Assembly: GCF_902506605.1 (NCBI RefSeq)
Contig: NZ_LR733979.1
Coordinates: forward strand, 579,064-643,063
Direction of reading: 5' to 3'
DNA: 64,000 bases
Origin: Sphingomonas sp. AX6
GTDB lineage: Bacteria > Pseudomonadota > Alphaproteobacteria > Sphingomonadales > Sphingomonadaceae
Part shown: positions 1 through 8,797 of the stretch, piece by piece
How the letters are laid out: each line of letters starts with the position of its first letter
How positions within the stretch are numbered: the first letter of the stretch is position 1
The notes under the pieces: model-generated
Told to the model about the DNA's origin: nothing
The model's input: only the letters and a program-made list of their open reading frames with translations
Databases searched by the model: none
Made by a program: the position numbers and the translations under genes

Positions 1-1935
1 CAAATTCGGGTCACGCTTGTTATCGATAACGAGGGCCGTCCGCATTACTGGGTAACCCGCGCGGGCAAGCCGATCATCGCGCAGTCCGCACTCGGCTTCC
101 TGTTGGCGGACGCGCCCAAATTGCAGCGCCGCTTCGCGATCGAGAACCGCACGACGCTTAGCCGCGACACGACATGGGAACAGCCTTGGGGCGAATGGCA
201 AAATGTCCGCGACAATCATGTCGAACTGAAGGTGCGGTTGAAGGAAACCACCGCGTTGGCGCGGGTGATGGATGTCACGTTCCGCATCTTCGACGACGGG
301 GTTGGCTTTCGCTATGAGATCCCCGACCAGCCGAACCTCAAGACCGTCAATATCACCGACGAGCTGACCGAATTCGCAGTCGCCGAGGATGGCGATGCAT
401 GGTGGATTCCCGGCGGCGAGTGGAACCGCTACGAATATCTCTACAACAAGACGCCGATCTCGGGCGTCGGCACCGCGCACACGCCGATCACGGTGCGGTT
501 CAAAGACGGCACGCATATCGCCTTCCACGAAGCGGCTTTGGTCGATTATTCGGGGATGTGGATGCGCCGGGTCGAGGGGACGAAATTCCGCGCGCATCTG
601 TCGCCAGCGGCCAAGGGTCCGAAGGTGGTTCGCAACACGCCCTTCACCACGCCGTGGCGGACGATGCGGATCGCCGACTCCGCGCCGGACCTCTATATGT
701 CGCAGCTCGAATTGAACCTCAACGAGCCCAACAAATTGGGCGACGTCAGCTGGGTGAAGCCCGGCAAATATGTCGGCGTGTGGTGGGAACTGCACCTCGA
801 CCAGACCAGTTGGGGCGGCCCGAAGGTCGGCGCGACGACGGACAACGTAAAGCGCTACATCGATTTTGCGGCAGATAGCGGCTTCGACGGCGTTCTGGTC
901 GAAGGCTGGAACGTCGGGTGGAACAGCGACTGGTTCGGCAATGGCGATGCGTTCGATTTCGCAAAGCCCATCCCGCAATTCGATATGACCGAACTCAGCC
1001 GTTACGCGACGGCCAAGGGTGTTCACCTGGTCGGGCATCACGAAACCGGCGGTTCGATGACGCATTACGAACGCCAGGCCGACCGCGCCTATGCCTATGC
1101 CGCGAAGAACGGGATCGAGGTCGTCAAAACGGGTTATGTCGCAGACGCAGGCAGCGCGCGGCGGGTCGGCCCCGACGGCAAGCTGATGATGGAATGGCAC
1201 GACGGCCAGTATGCGTCGAACCACCATCTCAACATCGTCAGGATCGCGGCCAAGCACAAGGTATCGGTCAATCCGCACGAGCCGATCAAGGACACCGGCC
1301 TGCGCCGCACCTATCCCAACTGGGTCACGCGCGAAGGCGCGCGCGGACAGGAATACAACGCCTGGGGCGAGCCGAAGAATCTGCCCAATCACGAAGCGAA
1401 TTTGATCTTCACGCGGATGCTGTCGGGACCGTTCGACTTCACACCGGGCGTGCTGAGCCTGGAGGGCAAGGGCGGGACGCCGATCCTGTCGACCATCGCC
1501 AAGCAATTGGCACAATATGTCGTCCTATATTCGCCACAGCAGATGGCAGCGGATCTGCCAGAGAATTACGCGAAATATCCTGAAGCGTTTCAGTTCATCA
1601 AGGACGTCCCCGCGGACTGGTCGGACACGATCGTGCCGAACGGCGAGGTCGGCGATTACGCGACGATCGTTCGCAAGGAACGCGGCGGCGACGGCTGGTA
1701 TCTGGGTGCGGTCGGCGACGAACAGGCCCGGCGGTCGAGCGTGAAGCTCGACTTTCTGGATGCCGGGCGCACTTACCGCGCGGAAATCTACCGCGACGGC
1801 GAGGATGCGGATTACCGGACGGACAAGCGGCATTCGATCCGGATCGAGCAGCGCAACGTGCGCAAGGGGGATACGCTGGACATACGGCTCGCCCCCGGTG
1901 GGGGTACGGCAGTGCGGATGGTGCCGGTGGGATGA
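1..1935 (+). CDS. Glycoside hydrolase family 97 (SusB-like alpha-glucosidase), 5' truncated by window
   Basis: The reading frame is open from the first base, so the N-terminus lies outside the window; the TTG at 103 is not a credible start because recognisable GH97 N-domain sequence (GRPHYWV, GFLLADAPKL) precedes it. The protein has the GH97 order of N-terminal beta-sandwich, central barrel and C-terminal beta domain. Likely catalytic and calcium-site acids are in HHETGG (about 1036), PHEP (about 1276) and REGARGQE (about 1330). The stretch VKTGYV (about 1123) has Gly where retaining GH97 enzymes carry an Asp nucleophile, so an inverting alpha-glucosidase like SusB is favoured. It probably acts in the periplasm on malto-oligosaccharides. 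The sugar transporter downstream on the other strand fits a utilisation locus. Family is certain; substrate is inferred. Confidence 0.93.
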   Translation, partial: QIRVTLVIDNEGRPHYWVTRAGKPIIAQSALGFLLADAPKLQRRFAIENRTTLSRDTTWEQPWGEWQNVRDNHVELKVRLKETTALARVMDVTFRIFDDGVGFRYEIPDQPNLKTVNITDELTEFAVAEDGDAWWIPGGEWNRYEYLYNKTPISGVGTAHTPITVRFKDGTHIAFHEAALVDYSGMWMRRVEGTKFRAHLSPAAKGPKVVRNTPFTTPWRTMRIADSAPDLYMSQLELNLNEPNKLGDVSWVKPGKYVGVWWELHLDQTSWGGPKVGATTDNVKRYIDFAADSGFDGVLVEGWNVGWNSDWFGNGDAFDFAKPIPQFDMTELSRYATAKGVHLVGHHETGGSMTHYERQADRAYAYAAKNGIEVVKTGYVADAGSARRVGPDGKLMMEWHDGQYASNHHLNIVRIAAKHKVSVNPHEPIKDTGLRRTYPNWVTREGARGQEYNAWGEPKNLPNHEANLIFTRMLSGPFDFTPGVLSLEGKGGTPILSTIAKQLAQYVVLYSPQQMAADLPENYAKYPEAFQFIKDVPADWSDTIVPNGEVGDYATIVRKERGGDGWYLGAVGDEQARRSSVKLDFLDAGRTYRAEIYRDGEDADYRTDKRHSIRIEQRNVRKGDTLDIRLAPGGGTAVRMVPVG

Positions 1936-1942
1936 GGTTGCC

Positions 1943-1970
1943 AGGGCGGGCTTCGGTCCGCCCTTTTTTT
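1943..1970 (+). terminator. Rho-independent terminator of the GH97 gene
   Basis: A GC-rich inverted repeat (AGGGCGG paired with CCGCCCT around a CTTCGG-type loop) starts 7 bases after the GH97 stop and is followed directly by seven T residues. Confidence 0.85.
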
Positions 1971-1973
1971 GCG

Positions 1974-2150
1974 CACACAAAGGCACGAAGGCGCCAAGAG
2001 GCTGTGCAGCTTTCCGCGTAGCGGCTTTATCTCAAGCGCGTGCCGCGCTGCGTCGGTTGGTGATTGGAAGGCCGCTATCGCGGCAAGCGAAACCTCTTTG
2101 CGCCTTTGCGCGAACCACTCCTTCTTACTTGTTCGTGCCTTCGTGTGAGC
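1974..2150. repeat. Inverted-repeat intergenic element, GCACGAAGGCGC type
   Basis: The left arm at 1974-1995 (CACACAAAGGCACGAAGG...) is matched in inverted orientation by the right arm at 2131-2150 (GTTCGTGCCTTCGTGTGAGC). An internal variant of the same word is at about 2098-2115. The arms resemble those of the element at 15348-15452, so this is one family present at least twice. It lies between the two terminators and has no convincing coding content. Confidence 0.7.
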
Positions 2151-2157
2151 AAAAACC

Positions 2158-2187
2158 AAAAAGGCCCGGCATCGCTGCCGGGCCTTT
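2158..2187 (-). terminator. Terminator of the sugar transporter gene (bidirectional form)
   Basis: A perfect stem (AAAAGGCCCGGCA / TGCCGGGCCTTTT) with a 4-base loop, bordered by A-rich and T-rich tracts, lies 24 bases beyond the stop of the minus-strand transporter. It can work in both directions. Confidence 0.88.
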
Positions 2188-2211
2188 TCGTTTGCACGTC
2201 TGCCGAAGCGA

Positions 2212-3564
2212 TCAGTGTCCGGCGGCAACCACGCGTTCGCCATCGCCGATCGCATGGATCGGCGCGCGCTTGGCCGAGATCGCGAACAGGCAGATCAGCA
2301 CGTAGCAGATCGCAGGCACCACGAAGGCGAAGCCGTATCCGGTCGCGCCCGACACCAGCCCGACGACCGGCGGGATCACCGCGCCGCCGACGATGCAGGT
2401 GCACAAGAAGCCCGAGGTTGCCGCCGCACTGGCGCTCGAGCGTTCCAGCGTCAGGGTGAAGATGGTCGGGAACATGATCGAGTTGAACAGGCCGATGCCC
2501 AGCGCGATGAAACCCGCGGGCACACCGCCGACGCCGAAGATATACACGCACATCGCCGCGGCGATCGCGGTGAAGATCGTCAGCAGCGTGGCGGCATGGA
2601 CCCGCGCGAGCAGTGCAGTGCCGATGATACGGCCGACCATCGCCCCGCCCCAATAGAGCGACACCGCCTTGCCCGCCTCTTGTAACGAAACACCGGGCGT
2701 CGAATCGAGCGCCATGAAACGGGCGAGCGCTCCGACCGTGCCGGGGGCATCGGACTGGCCCCAGACTTCGGGTGAATTGAGGAACAACGCCATCTGGGTG
2801 CCGATCGCGACTTCGGCGCCGACATAGAGGAAGATCGCCGCACCGCCGAGGAGCGCCCAGCGTGACGACAGCGCATCGCGCAGCGTCTCTGCGATGCCGA
2901 CGCGCGGATCGCCGATCGGCGGGGCGACCGCATCGACGCGCTTCTTTTGCAGCATGAAGAACACGAACAGCATGACGATCAGGCCGGCGAGCCAGAAATA
3001 GGCGATGTCGATGCCAATCAGGGCGTTCGCGCGCGCGGCTTCGCTGACGACTTCGCCTTCCTGAACTTCAAGCCCCTCAAGGAACAGCACCGCGCCGATA
3101 TAGGGGCCGATGAACGTACCCAGGCTGTTGAAGGTCTGGCTGAGCGTCAGGCGGAAATGGCTGTATTTCGGATCGCCCAGCGCCGCCGCCAGCGGATTGG
3201 CAGCGACCTGGAGGATCGTGATCCCCGCCGCCAGGATGAACAGGCCGAGCAGCACCAGCGCATAGACCGCGACATTGGCCGCCGCCAGCATCACCAGACA
3301 ACCGACGATCATCATCGCCAGCGCGATCAGGATCGACGGCGCGGCGCGTTTGCGCGCGACCAGCACCGCCGCCGGTAGCGATACCAGACCATAGGCAATA
3401 AAAAAGGCCGAGGCCGAAAGCTGCGCCTGGAAATCGCTCAGGCTGAACACGCCCTTCACTGCGGCGACCAACGGGTCGATCAGCGAGGTGATGAACCCCC
3501 AGGCGAAGAACAAGGTCGTGACCGCGGCGAATGCGCCGATGGTCGATTGGCGTTGGGCTGTCAT
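2212..3564 (-). CDS. MFS sugar transporter, FucP/GluP (glucose/galactose) type
   Basis: A 450-residue, highly hydrophobic protein with about 12 membrane segments, an inner-membrane proton-coupled sugar importer by family. The N-terminus (FFAWGFITSLIDPLVAAVK) and the segment around ITILQVAANPLAAALGDP and LTLSQTFNSLGTFIGPYIG are characteristic of the FucP/GluP branch, which takes up fucose, glucose or galactose. The start at 3564 (MTAQRQS) is chosen because the 24 residues upstream in the longer frame are polar and unlike the family. It converges on the GH97 gene, so it plausibly imports the released glucose. The residues that define the sugar were not checked. Confidence 0.88.
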   Translation of the reverse strand: MTAQRQSTIGAFAAVTTLFFAWGFITSLIDPLVAAVKGVFSLSDFQAQLSASAFFIAYGLVSLPAAVLVARKRAAPSILIALAMMIVGCLVMLAAANVAVYALVLLGLFILAAGITILQVAANPLAAALGDPKYSHFRLTLSQTFNSLGTFIGPYIGAVLFLEGLEVQEGEVVSEAARANALIGIDIAYFWLAGLIVMLFVFFMLQKKRVDAVAPPIGDPRVGIAETLRDALSSRWALLGGAAIFLYVGAEVAIGTQMALFLNSPEVWGQSDAPGTVGALARFMALDSTPGVSLQEAGKAVSLYWGGAMVGRIIGTALLARVHAATLLTIFTAIAAAMCVYIFGVGGVPAGFIALGIGLFNSIMFPTIFTLTLERSSASAAATSGFLCTCIVGGAVIPPVVGLVSGATGYGFAFVVPAICYVLICLFAISAKRAPIHAIGDGERVVAAGH

Positions 3565-3715
3565 GCACGCTCCCCGAAACGATTTTACCGAACGGTCAGG
3601 CCGGTTTGCCGCCGCGCGAATCACAGCGGTTTGCAACAGAAGATCGGCGATTGCCAGCCTTTGTACGCTGGCGTTCGGGCAGGCGGCTCAGCGCCATTGG
3701 TCTTACCGCCGCGAA

Positions 3716-4426
3716 TCAGGGCTGAATTTCACGCCCGTCCCAGGCGAACAAGTGCCCATTTGCGGCCACGTCCAGCCCGTCGATCACCGACAACAGGGCG
3801 TGTACCGATCGTTCGGGGGTGAACAGCCTGCCCGCGGGGACGCCCGTCTGAAACGGGGTACTCAGCGCCGTATCGACGGTGCCGGGATGTAGTCCGACGA
3901 CCAGCGCCTTGGGCCGCGAACGCGCGATTTCGATCGAAGCGGAGCGAACGAGCATGTTGAGCGCCGCCTTGGACGCGCGATAGCCGTACCAGCCGCCGAT
4001 GCGGTTGTCCGATATGCTCCCCACCCGCGCCGACAGCGCCGCGACGACGCTGCGTCGATCGCGCGGCAGGCGGGGCGCGACATGCTTGATCGCCAGCGCC
4101 GGGCCGATCGCATTGACGGCGAAATTGCGCGCCATCCAGTCGGCGTCGAGTTCGCGCAAGGACCGTTCCGGTCGGCGCGCGCCATCGTGCAGGATACCGC
4201 TCGCGATCAGCAACAGGTCGATGTCACCTGCCATGCGATCGAACGTGGCGGCGATGCTCGCTTCGTCCGTCAGGTCGATGGTGCCCGGTATCGCGCCGTC
4301 CACGCCCCCGTCGCCGCGGCGCGACAAGGCATGGACGGCGGGGTAGCGCGCGTCGGCAACCAGCGCGCGCACCAACGCCGTGCCGATTCCGCCGCTTGCG
4401 CCGATCACCACTGCCGATCCGGTCAT
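3716..4426 (-). CDS. Short-chain dehydrogenase/reductase (SDR)
   Basis: A 236-residue Rossmann-fold oxidoreductase. The N-terminal GASGGIG motif binds NAD(P), and a YxxxK-type active site is seen as YRASKAALNM with an upstream Ser (SARVGSIS). The start at 4426 follows an AGGAGCGAGAAG ribosome-binding site. It is divergent from the aminopeptidase gene across about 110 bases, so both probably have promoters there. The substrate cannot be deduced; the resemblance is to short single-domain SDRs of the C-factor/YciK-like type. Confidence 0.85.
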   Translation of the reverse strand: MTGSAVVIGASGGIGTALVRALVADARYPAVHALSRRGDGGVDGAIPGTIDLTDEASIAATFDRMAGDIDLLLIASGILHDGARRPERSLRELDADWMARNFAVNAIGPALAIKHVAPRLPRDRRSVVAALSARVGSISDNRIGGWYGYRASKAALNMLVRSASIEIARSRPKALVVGLHPGTVDTALSTPFQTGVPAGRLFTPERSVHALLSVIDGLDVAANGHLFAWDGREIQP

Positions 4427-4535
4427 TCTTCTCGCTCCTGCTCGTGCCAACCGGTTGCGATCGTCACGAACGCCCTTGTTCGCACGGAACCGCTTCGCCA
4501 AGAAGGGGACAGAGAATTTGAGGGGATATTGTCAC

Positions 4536-6059
4536 ATGAAACTGATCGCACTGCCGCTTGCCGCGCTGACGCTGATCGTCGCCGTCGATGCCGATGCCCA
4601 GCGCATGGTCGAATTCGCCGCGACCGCGCCGACCACCGGCACGCTGGTCCTGCCGCTGTCGAGCGCTGCCGATATCGCCGCCCGCGTGCCCGGCCTGGAT
4701 GCCGCCGCGCGCGACGCGGTGGCGCGGGCGCTGACCGCGCAAGAATTCGACTTCGATCAGGGATCGACTGTCACCGTCCCTGCTGCCGGAGGGTATCGAT
4801 CGATCGTCGTGGTCGGCATCGGCAGCGACGCGCTGGCCGCGACCGACCTGCACCAATTGGGTGCAGTGGCAGCGCGCGAAACCAAAGGCATGACCGGCCC
4901 GGTCGCGATTGCGGCGGGTGGGCTACCTGAAGGTGCCGCTGCTGAAATGGCGCTTGGCGCGCGTCTGGGGGGCTATTCGTTCGACACGTACAAGGCGAAG
5001 GACGCCGATGCGACCGCGCCTGGCGCGATCACCGTGATCGGTGCGGGCGGTGCGAATTGGGACCGGCGCAATGCGGCGCTCGCCGACGGCGTGGCACTGG
5101 CGCGCGACCTGATTTCGGAACCCGCCAACATCATCTATCCCGAAAGCTTCGTCGAACGGACGCGCAAGGCGTTTGCGAACACACGGGGCGTCACCATCGA
5201 AGTGCTGGACGAAGCGCAGATGGAGCGGATGGGGATGGGCGCGATCCTGTCGGTTGGCAAGGGATCGGCGCGCCCGCCGCGGATGCTGGTGGTGCATTAT
5301 AGGGGGTCAAGCGCGCAGCCGATCGTGCTCGCCGGCAAGGGTATCACGTTCGACACTGGCGGGATTTCGATCAAGCCAGCGTCGGGGCTGTGGCGGATGA
5401 AGGGCGATATGGCAGGAGCCGCCGCGGTCGTCGGCACGGTCCATGCGCTCGCCAAATCGGGCGCACAGACCAACGTCGTCGCAATCGCCGCGCTGGCCGA
5501 AAATATGCCCGGCGACGCCGCGACGCGCCCCGGCGACATCGTTCGCGCGATGAATGGCAAGACCATCGAAGTGCTCAACACCGATGCCGAAGGGCGTATG
5601 GTGCTGGCCGATGCAGTGGCGTACGGCGAACGCCAGTTCAAACCCGCCGCAATCGTCGATATCGCGACGCTGACGGGGGCGAAGGTTACGGCGCTGGGAA
5701 CCGATCACGCGGCGCTGTTCGCGCGCAACGACGGACTGGCCGACCAGTTGGAAGTGGCAGCGGACGCGACCGGGGAGAAGGTCTGGCGGCTGCCGCTGAC
5801 CGATGCCTATTCGGCGAGCATCAAGTCGCAGTTCGCCGATTATGCCAATGTGTCGGACGGCGGCGGCGCACCGGGTGCGGCTTATGGTGCGGCGTTCATC
5901 GGCGCGTTCGTGACGCCTGCCACGCCGTTCGCGCATCTCGACATTGCGGGCATGCAGTTCGGGATTTCCGGTCCGCTGACCCCAACCGGGGTCGATGCGT
6001 TCGGGGTGCGGTTGCTGGAGCAGTTCGTGCGCAATTTCCAGCCGGTCGCGGGGGAATAA
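4536..6059 (+). CDS. M17 leucyl aminopeptidase with N-terminal signal peptide
   Basis: A 507-residue PepA-type metallo-aminopeptidase that removes N-terminal residues from peptides using two metal ions. The signature NTDAEGR (about nt 5578) and the metal/lysine segment FDTGGISIKP (about 5350) are intact. The N-terminal domain is the usual macro-like M17 domain (LVLPLSSAADIAARV...). Unlike classical cytosolic PepA, this one begins MKLIALPLAALTLIVAVDADA, which looks like a cleavable signal peptide, so a periplasmic location is likely. The start is set by that peptide and by GAGGGG about 10 bases upstream. Family is certain; location is inferred. Confidence 0.92.
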   Translation: MKLIALPLAALTLIVAVDADAQRMVEFAATAPTTGTLVLPLSSAADIAARVPGLDAAARDAVARALTAQEFDFDQGSTVTVPAAGGYRSIVVVGIGSDALAATDLHQLGAVAARETKGMTGPVAIAAGGLPEGAAAEMALGARLGGYSFDTYKAKDADATAPGAITVIGAGGANWDRRNAALADGVALARDLISEPANIIYPESFVERTRKAFANTRGVTIEVLDEAQMERMGMGAILSVGKGSARPPRMLVVHYRGSSAQPIVLAGKGITFDTGGISIKPASGLWRMKGDMAGAAAVVGTVHALAKSGAQTNVVAIAALAENMPGDAATRPGDIVRAMNGKTIEVLNTDAEGRMVLADAVAYGERQFKPAAIVDIATLTGAKVTALGTDHAALFARNDGLADQLEVAADATGEKVWRLPLTDAYSASIKSQFADYANVSDGGGAPGAAYGAAFIGAFVTPATPFAHLDIAGMQFGISGPLTPTGVDAFGVRLLEQFVRNFQPVAGE

Positions 6060-6067
6060 TCCTTACC

Positions 6068-6162
6068 CGTTCGTGCTGAGCCTGTCGAAGCACTGTCCTT
6101 TCTTGCTTAGCCAAGAAGAACAGTGCTTCGATACGCGCCTGCAGCGCTACTCAGCACGAACG
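6068..6162. repeat. Interspersed palindromic repeat, CGTTCGTGCTGAG family, copy 1
   Basis: The outer arms CGTTCGTGCTGAG (6068-6080) and CTCAGCACGAACG (6150-6162) are perfectly inverted. Inner arms (GTCGAAGCACTGTCC... and ...GAACAGTGCTTCGAT) extend the pairing, so the whole element can fold as one long hairpin. A second copy is at 11183-11267. It sits between the aminopeptidase stop and the dps stop. Confidence 0.85.
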
Positions 6163-6187
6163 ATTTTGGGGTGTAGTCGCTACGCAC

Positions 6188-6679
6188 TCACCCCTTGCGG
6201 CTGGCCTCGAACAGGAACCAGGCGCGTTCCTCGGCCTGGTCGGTCCAGTCGTCGAGGATACCGCTGGTCGCATTGTCCTTGGCCTCATCGACGATGTCCT
6301 TGGCTTCACGCAGCAGTTCGACGAGCTTGAGGTTATCCTCGCGCAGTTCGGACAACATATCTTCCGGCTTCACGAACTCCTTGTCGTTGTCCTTGATCGT
6401 CTGATGCCGGGCGATGTCGCCGATCGACCGTAGTGTCGTGTTGCCGGTCTTGCGCACGCGCTCCGCAATGTCGTCGGTAGTCGCCAATATCTGCGTGGCC
6501 TGATCGTCGAGCATCAGGTGATAGTCGCGGAAATGCGGGCCGGAGACGTGCCAGTGGAAATTCTTGGTCTTGAAATACAGCGCATAGCTGTCGGCGAGGA
6601 TGCCGTTCAGCGCCTGCGCCACCGTCTTGGTCGCGTTGGCCTTCAGATCGGTCGGCGTGTCGAGTGCGGCGTTGGTCAT
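6188..6679 (-). CDS. dps: Dps-family DNA-binding ferritin-like protein
   Basis: A 163-residue Dps: a dodecameric mini-ferritin that oxidises and stores iron with hydrogen peroxide and protects DNA in stress or starvation. The ferroxidase-site segment is recognisable (YALYFKTKNFHWHVSGPHF, then HLMLDDQATQI and DDIAERVRKTG), and the length is typical. Of two possible starts, 6679 is preferred because GGAGGG lies just before it, whereas the ATG at 6691 contains that Shine-Dalgarno within its own codons. An EcfG-like promoter candidate lies upstream, consistent with general-stress control. Confidence 0.93.
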   Translation of the reverse strand: MTNAALDTPTDLKANATKTVAQALNGILADSYALYFKTKNFHWHVSGPHFRDYHLMLDDQATQILATTDDIAERVRKTGNTTLRSIGDIARHQTIKDNDKEFVKPEDMLSELREDNLKLVELLREAKDIVDEAKDNATSGILDDWTDQAEERAWFLFEASRKG

Positions 6680-6716
6680 GATGCCCTCCATAAGCGTGAA
6701 TTCGGTTCGCTAATGT

Positions 6717-6741
6717 AACGAGGGTGCGGGCGATTGGCTCC
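6717..6741 (-). promoter_or_regulatory. Candidate EcfG (general stress sigma) promoter for dps
   Basis: Read on the minus strand, GGAGC (one mismatch to the GGAAC -35 box) is followed by 16 bases and CGTT, the alphaproteobacterial EcfG -10 box. The -10 box ends about 38 bases before the dps start. Based on the known consensus; not tested. Confidence 0.45.
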
Positions 6742-6783
6742 GCTTGTGCCTAACAAGTTTCACCGGTTTCGGTGATCGACGCG

Positions 6784-7350
6784 CTAGATCAGGCCCCAGG
6801 CGGACAGCGCGAGCAAGATGCCGGTCAGCGCGAAGACGGCGGCGGTCCCATAGCGGACCCCGCGATGCGGCAGGCGCGCCCAGGCCGCCTCTCCCATCAT
6901 CACCGCGATGGTTGTCGGGATCATTGCGCCGATCGTGGCACCGATGGCGGGAAGCACCGGACTGGCGCTCCATGCCGAAAAGCCGAGCGCGAGAAACTGG
7001 GTGCGGTCGCCGAAGGCGAGGATGAACGCGCCGAGAAATGCGGTAGCAATCGACCCGATCCGCCAGCCCTCAAGCCGGTCGAGCCGTCCCTGCCGCCAAG
7101 CCATGCCGAAGGCGCCGAACAGAAAGGCCAGGCCCAGGATCAGGCGGCGCGCCTCCGGCGTCATCACATTGGCCATGATGAGGCCTGCGCCCGCGGCCAG
7201 CGCGAACCCGATAAGATGCGCGGCGGCAAAGGCCAGCAGCACGCGGCGCGGCGCGGCGTGGCGATCGGAGAGAACCGCCGCGAGCATGGGCGCACGGTCG
7301 GAAAATTGGGCGAACGCAGCCGCGACCAGAACCGGTAGGAATGCGTCCAT
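6784..7350 (-). CDS. TMEM165/GDT1 (UPF0016)-like membrane protein
   Basis: A 188-residue hydrophobic protein of two similar halves, each with three membrane segments, matching the duplicated GDT1/TMEM165 layout; family members move Mn2+ or Ca2+ across membranes. The hallmark E-x-G-D-K/R-S/T motif is degenerate: the first half has QFSDRAP and the second AFGDRTQ, so the conserved Glu is missing from both. It follows the upstream hypothetical gene after 12 bases and is probably co-transcribed with it. Transport function is uncertain because of the altered motifs. Confidence 0.7.
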   Translation of the reverse strand: MDAFLPVLVAAAFAQFSDRAPMLAAVLSDRHAAPRRVLLAFAAAHLIGFALAAGAGLIMANVMTPEARRLILGLAFLFGAFGMAWRQGRLDRLEGWRIGSIATAFLGAFILAFGDRTQFLALGFSAWSASPVLPAIGATIGAMIPTTIAVMMGEAAWARLPHRGVRYGTAAVFALTGILLALSAWGLI

Positions 7351-7362
7351 CTTATCGGCGCA

Positions 7363-7686
7363 TCAGCCGCCGTAGCGGACGATGCAGGCGGCAGCGAAGG
7401 CCGCGTCGGCATCGGCGTCGCGCCGGTCGCATCCCACGGCATCGCGCAGAATCGACAACCAGCCATGGATCATCGCCCGGTGTTCGCCGCGCGCCAGTGC
7501 CGAATCGATGGCGTGGATGACGGTCACCGCGGGCTGGATGCCGTTGGCGTGCGCGAGCCTGCGAATCGATTCGAGTTCGGATGCCAGATCGTTCGGTCGG
7601 CTATGGTCGGCGCGCGCATCGATCAGGTCGATACGGGCGGATAGTTCGGCAACGATCGCCGGTTCGACTGCTCTGGCGGCCATCAT
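7363..7686 (-). CDS. Conserved hypothetical protein, alpha-helical, 107 aa
   Basis: No family was recognised. The protein is soluble and predicted to be mainly helical, with no signal peptide or membrane segment; it carries Cys pairs near its end (VGCDRRD and ACIVRYGG). The start at 7686 (MMAARAVEP) follows a GGGGGTGAGC stretch that can serve as ribosome-binding site; the longer frame upstream has no such site. It is the first gene of a likely two-gene unit with the GDT1-like gene, 12 bases apart. Confidence 0.6.
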   Translation of the reverse strand: MMAARAVEPAIVAELSARIDLIDARADHSRPNDLASELESIRRLAHANGIQPAVTVIHAIDSALARGEHRAMIHGWLSILRDAVGCDRRDADADAAFAAACIVRYGG

Positions 7687-7899
7687 GCTCACCCCCCAAA
7701 CCCGCGAAAGTGCGGGCAGGATCGATCTTGCGCCCACATGGTAAACGAAGGATGAAGCATGGAACGTCCTGTGCCGACGACTTGACTTTGCAAGCGCGAT
7801 ATCGCATCGGCTCGCTTCTGTTGGGCGGCCGCGGTTTGCGCGCGCCGCTCTTTGCCGTTTTTCACAGTTTAGTTTTCATCGTTCCAGGGGTTAAGGGTC

Positions 7900-8067
7900 A
7901 TGGCCAAGCCGACCACCGTCAAGATCAAGCTCGTCAGCTCGGCCGACACCGGCTTCTTCTACGTCACCAAGAAGAATCCGCGGACCCAGACCGAAAAGCT
8001 GTCGTTCCGCAAATATGATCCCGTCGTGCGCAAGCATGTCGATTTCAAGGAAGCCAAGATCAAGTAA
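7900..8067 (+). CDS. rpmG: 50S ribosomal protein L33
   Basis: A complete 55-codon gene. The product [18 protein letters not shown]... ending FKEAKIK is a textbook alphaproteobacterial L33, a small basic protein of the large ribosomal subunit. The conserved FYVTKKNPR and LSFRKYDP blocks are intact. It has the zinc-free form, with no CxxC pairs. An AGGGGTTAAGGG purine tract precedes the ATG. It stands alone, with a hairpin downstream, as is common for rpmG in this group. Confidence 0.97.
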   Translation: MAKPTTVKIKLVSSADTGFFYVTKKNPRTQTEKLSFRKYDPVVRKHVDFKEAKIK

Positions 8068-8110
8068 GCGCGTCCGGGCGATCCTGATCGCCTGACCAGC
8101 CTGCCTGAAT

Positions 8111-8164
8111 CGATTCGGCCCGCCTGCTCCACCGATTTCCCGGTGTGGCGGCGGGCCGATTCGC
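8111..8164 (+). terminator. Long hairpin after rpmG, probable terminator
   Basis: Arms CGGCCCGCC (8116-8124) and GGCGGGCCG (8150-8158) pair, and inner TCCACCG/CGGTGTGG segments extend the stem. The 3' side lacks a run of T, so an intrinsic terminator is likely but not certain. Confidence 0.55.
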
Positions 8165-8191
8165 GTTTGTGGTTGTATCGCTGCAAGTCTA

Positions 8192-8216
8192 CCCGGCCGA
8201 AGTGCCGGGGTGACGG
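8192..8216. repeat. Single unit of the CCGGGGTGACGG repeat
   Basis: The 25-base unit contains the palindrome CCGGC-CGAAGT-GCCGG followed by GGTGACGG. It is identical in type to the right arm of the paired elements at 20715-20826 and 26671-26780. Here it occurs alone between rpmG and divK. Confidence 0.7.
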
Positions 8217-8342
8217 AGTGGGTTTGGCCGCGCGCCAACTAAATCTTTATATTCCTGCCTTCGCGGCAGCGCGACGTCGCCTTAGACATTGGTCGGATGC
8301 AACGTCGATGTCGGGCCGAAACCGGTTCCGACACCACGCGAC

Positions 8343-8702
8343 TCACATCAGCGCGCGAACCTCGTCGATAAAGCGGGCGAGCGAAATCGGTTTGGTGACA
8401 TAGGCGTTGGCCCCTGCCGCGCGCACGCGTTCCTCGTCCTCGCGACCAGCATAAGCAGTGACCGCCATGACCGGCACGGGCTTCAGCTTGGCATCCGCCC
8501 GCAGCGCGCGGATCAGATCGGTGCCCGACAGAAACGGCAGTTGAATATCGGTGATGACCAGGTCCGGTTCGAACACGCGCGCGCGGCTTACCGCTTCGCG
8601 ACCGTCACGCACCGGCTCTACAGCAAACCCATGAACCCGCAGCAAATCGCTGAACAGCTTCAGATTGAGTTCGTTGTCCTCGACAACGAGCACTTTCCCC
8701 AC
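8343..8702 (-). CDS. divK: Single-domain response regulator DivK
   Basis: A 119-residue CheY-like receiver. It begins (V)GKVLVVEDNELNLKLF, has the phosphoacceptor Asp in LVITDIQLP, the conserved Thr/Ser region AVTAYAG and Lys in YVTKPIS, and ends LARFIDEVRALM. This pattern is specific for DivK, the cell-cycle regulator that links DivJ/PleC to DivL and CtrA. A GTG start at 8702 is chosen because it aligns with the family start. The pleD gene often found downstream of divK in related bacteria is not present. Confidence 0.88.
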   Translation of the reverse strand: MGKVLVVEDNELNLKLFSDLLRVHGFAVEPVRDGREAVSRARVFEPDLVITDIQLPFLSGTDLIRALRADAKLKPVPVMAVTAYAGREDEERVRAAGANAYVTKPISLARFIDEVRALM

Positions 8703-8797
8703 GATGTGTTCGACCCCCAAAACGCAACTACCCCCGACTCGCCATAGCGGACCTGTCGCCATTGCACTAGGACAAAGCGCACCATGCGCACGACGAA

